Source: JBMYYE01 sp049609065 | GTDB taxonomy: Bacteria; Pseudomonadota; Alphaproteobacteria; Rhodobacterales; Rhodobacteraceae | DNA: 16,036 nucleotides | NCBI GenBank assembly: GCA_049609065.1 | Contig: JBMYYE010000053.1 | Location: 1 to 16,036 of the forward strand | Direction: 5' to 3' | Part shown: in pieces, positions 15,853 through 16,036 of the stretch | Layout: each line of letters starts with the position of its first letter | How positions within the stretch are numbered: the stretch's first letter is position 1 | Translations under genes and position numbers: made by a program | The notes under the pieces: generated by a model | The model's input: the letters and a program-made list of their open reading frames with translations, nothing else | Database searches by the model: none | Told to the model about the DNA's origin: nothing

Positions 15853-16036
15853 TTACATCAGTTTGCGCCCCCGTGTCACGCGAATATCGTGCTGCGTGAT
15901 TTTCTTTCGCAATGTATTTCGGTTGAGACCCAATAACTGGGCTGTTTTGAGCTGATTTCCACCTGTGGCATCAAGAGAAAGTTCAATCAAAGGACGCTCA
16001 ACCTCGGCCAAAACTCGATCATAAAGCCCCTCTGGC
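15853..16036 (-). CDS. ntrC: Nitrogen regulation protein NtrC, C-terminal end (runs off right edge)
   Basis: Only the last 60 residues are visible, in the frame whose last complete codon at the edge is at 16033-16035. They hold the Fis-type DNA-binding domain: an ERPLIELSLDATGGNQLKTA helix, then QLLGLNRNTLRKKI, the helix-turn-helix typical of NtrC, and a basic tail ending RGRKLM before TAA (15853-15855). NtrC is the response regulator for nitrogen-assimilation genes, controlled by NtrB. The receiver and AAA+ domains lie beyond the window. The position 64 bases upstream of ntrY matches the ntrBC-ntrYX order of alphaproteobacteria, which is the main reason for choosing NtrC over another Fis-type regulator. 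Confidence 0.9.
   Translation of the reverse strand, partial: PEGLYDRVLAEVERPLIELSLDATGGNQLKTAQLLGLNRNTLRKKITQHDIRVTRGRKLM

Noticed and set aside
1..16036. Mobile elements, CRISPR arrays, tRNA genes, defence or biosynthetic clusters
   Set aside because: No transposase or integrase sequence, terminal repeats, regularly spaced repeats or tRNA-like cloverleaf noticed on either strand; gene content is conserved chromosomal.

Overview
This window reads as an ordinary chromosomal segment of an alphaproteobacterium, most likely a marine Rhodobacterales (Roseobacter-type) organism of only moderate GC. The main support is gene order on the minus strand (ntrC-ntrY-ntrX-trkA-trkH-hfq-hflX), a layout typical of alphaproteobacteria, plus Rhodobacterales-like sequence in Mfd and in the small membrane protein just upstream of it. 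I see no insertion sequence, phage gene, CRISPR array, tRNA or rRNA, and no obvious compositional island. The window is almost entirely coding. The largest gaps are about 170 bases (2058-2228), 160 bases (8940-9099) and 128 bases (3219-3346).

Left part (1-4930). The 5' portion of mfd (transcription-repair coupling factor) runs off the left edge on the minus strand. A small polytopic membrane protein lies 3 bases upstream of it, in apparent operon. This small gene lacks a standard start codon where its reading frame and ribosome-binding site predict one; an ATC sits there instead. Divergent to it is hemB (5-aminolevulinate dehydratase, tetrapyrrole synthesis), then a Tat-exported SYLF-domain lipoprotein. 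That gene converges on a minus-strand NAD(P)-dependent beta-hydroxyacid dehydrogenase across a bidirectional rho-independent terminator.

Middle (4931-7405). A membrane-anchored S45-family (penicillin acylase/amidase-like) Ntn-hydrolase is transcribed divergently from the dehydrogenase. It converges on hflX with only 20 bases between stops.

Right part (7426-16036, all minus strand). This is the nitrogen-regulation/potassium/Hfq cluster. In transcription order it holds the last 60 residues of NtrC, the histidine kinase NtrY, its response regulator NtrX, the potassium uptake regulator TrkA and channel TrkH, the RNA chaperone Hfq and the ribosome-associated GTPase HflX. ntrY/ntrX overlap by 8 nt, trkA/trkH are 1 nt apart and hfq/hflX overlap by 1 nt, so translational coupling is likely within those pairs. 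Longer gaps before trkA and before hfq are where internal promoters or processing sites would be expected. The cluster joins membrane sensing of nitrogen/redox state, K+ uptake and post-transcriptional control.

I did not find a previously undescribed system. The most unusual observations are the apparent ATC initiation codon, the missing GAFTGA motif in NtrX, an 8-bp inverted repeat between ntrX and trkA, and the combined Tat motif and lipobox of the SYLF protein. All calls come from reading translations and motifs; no database search was run.
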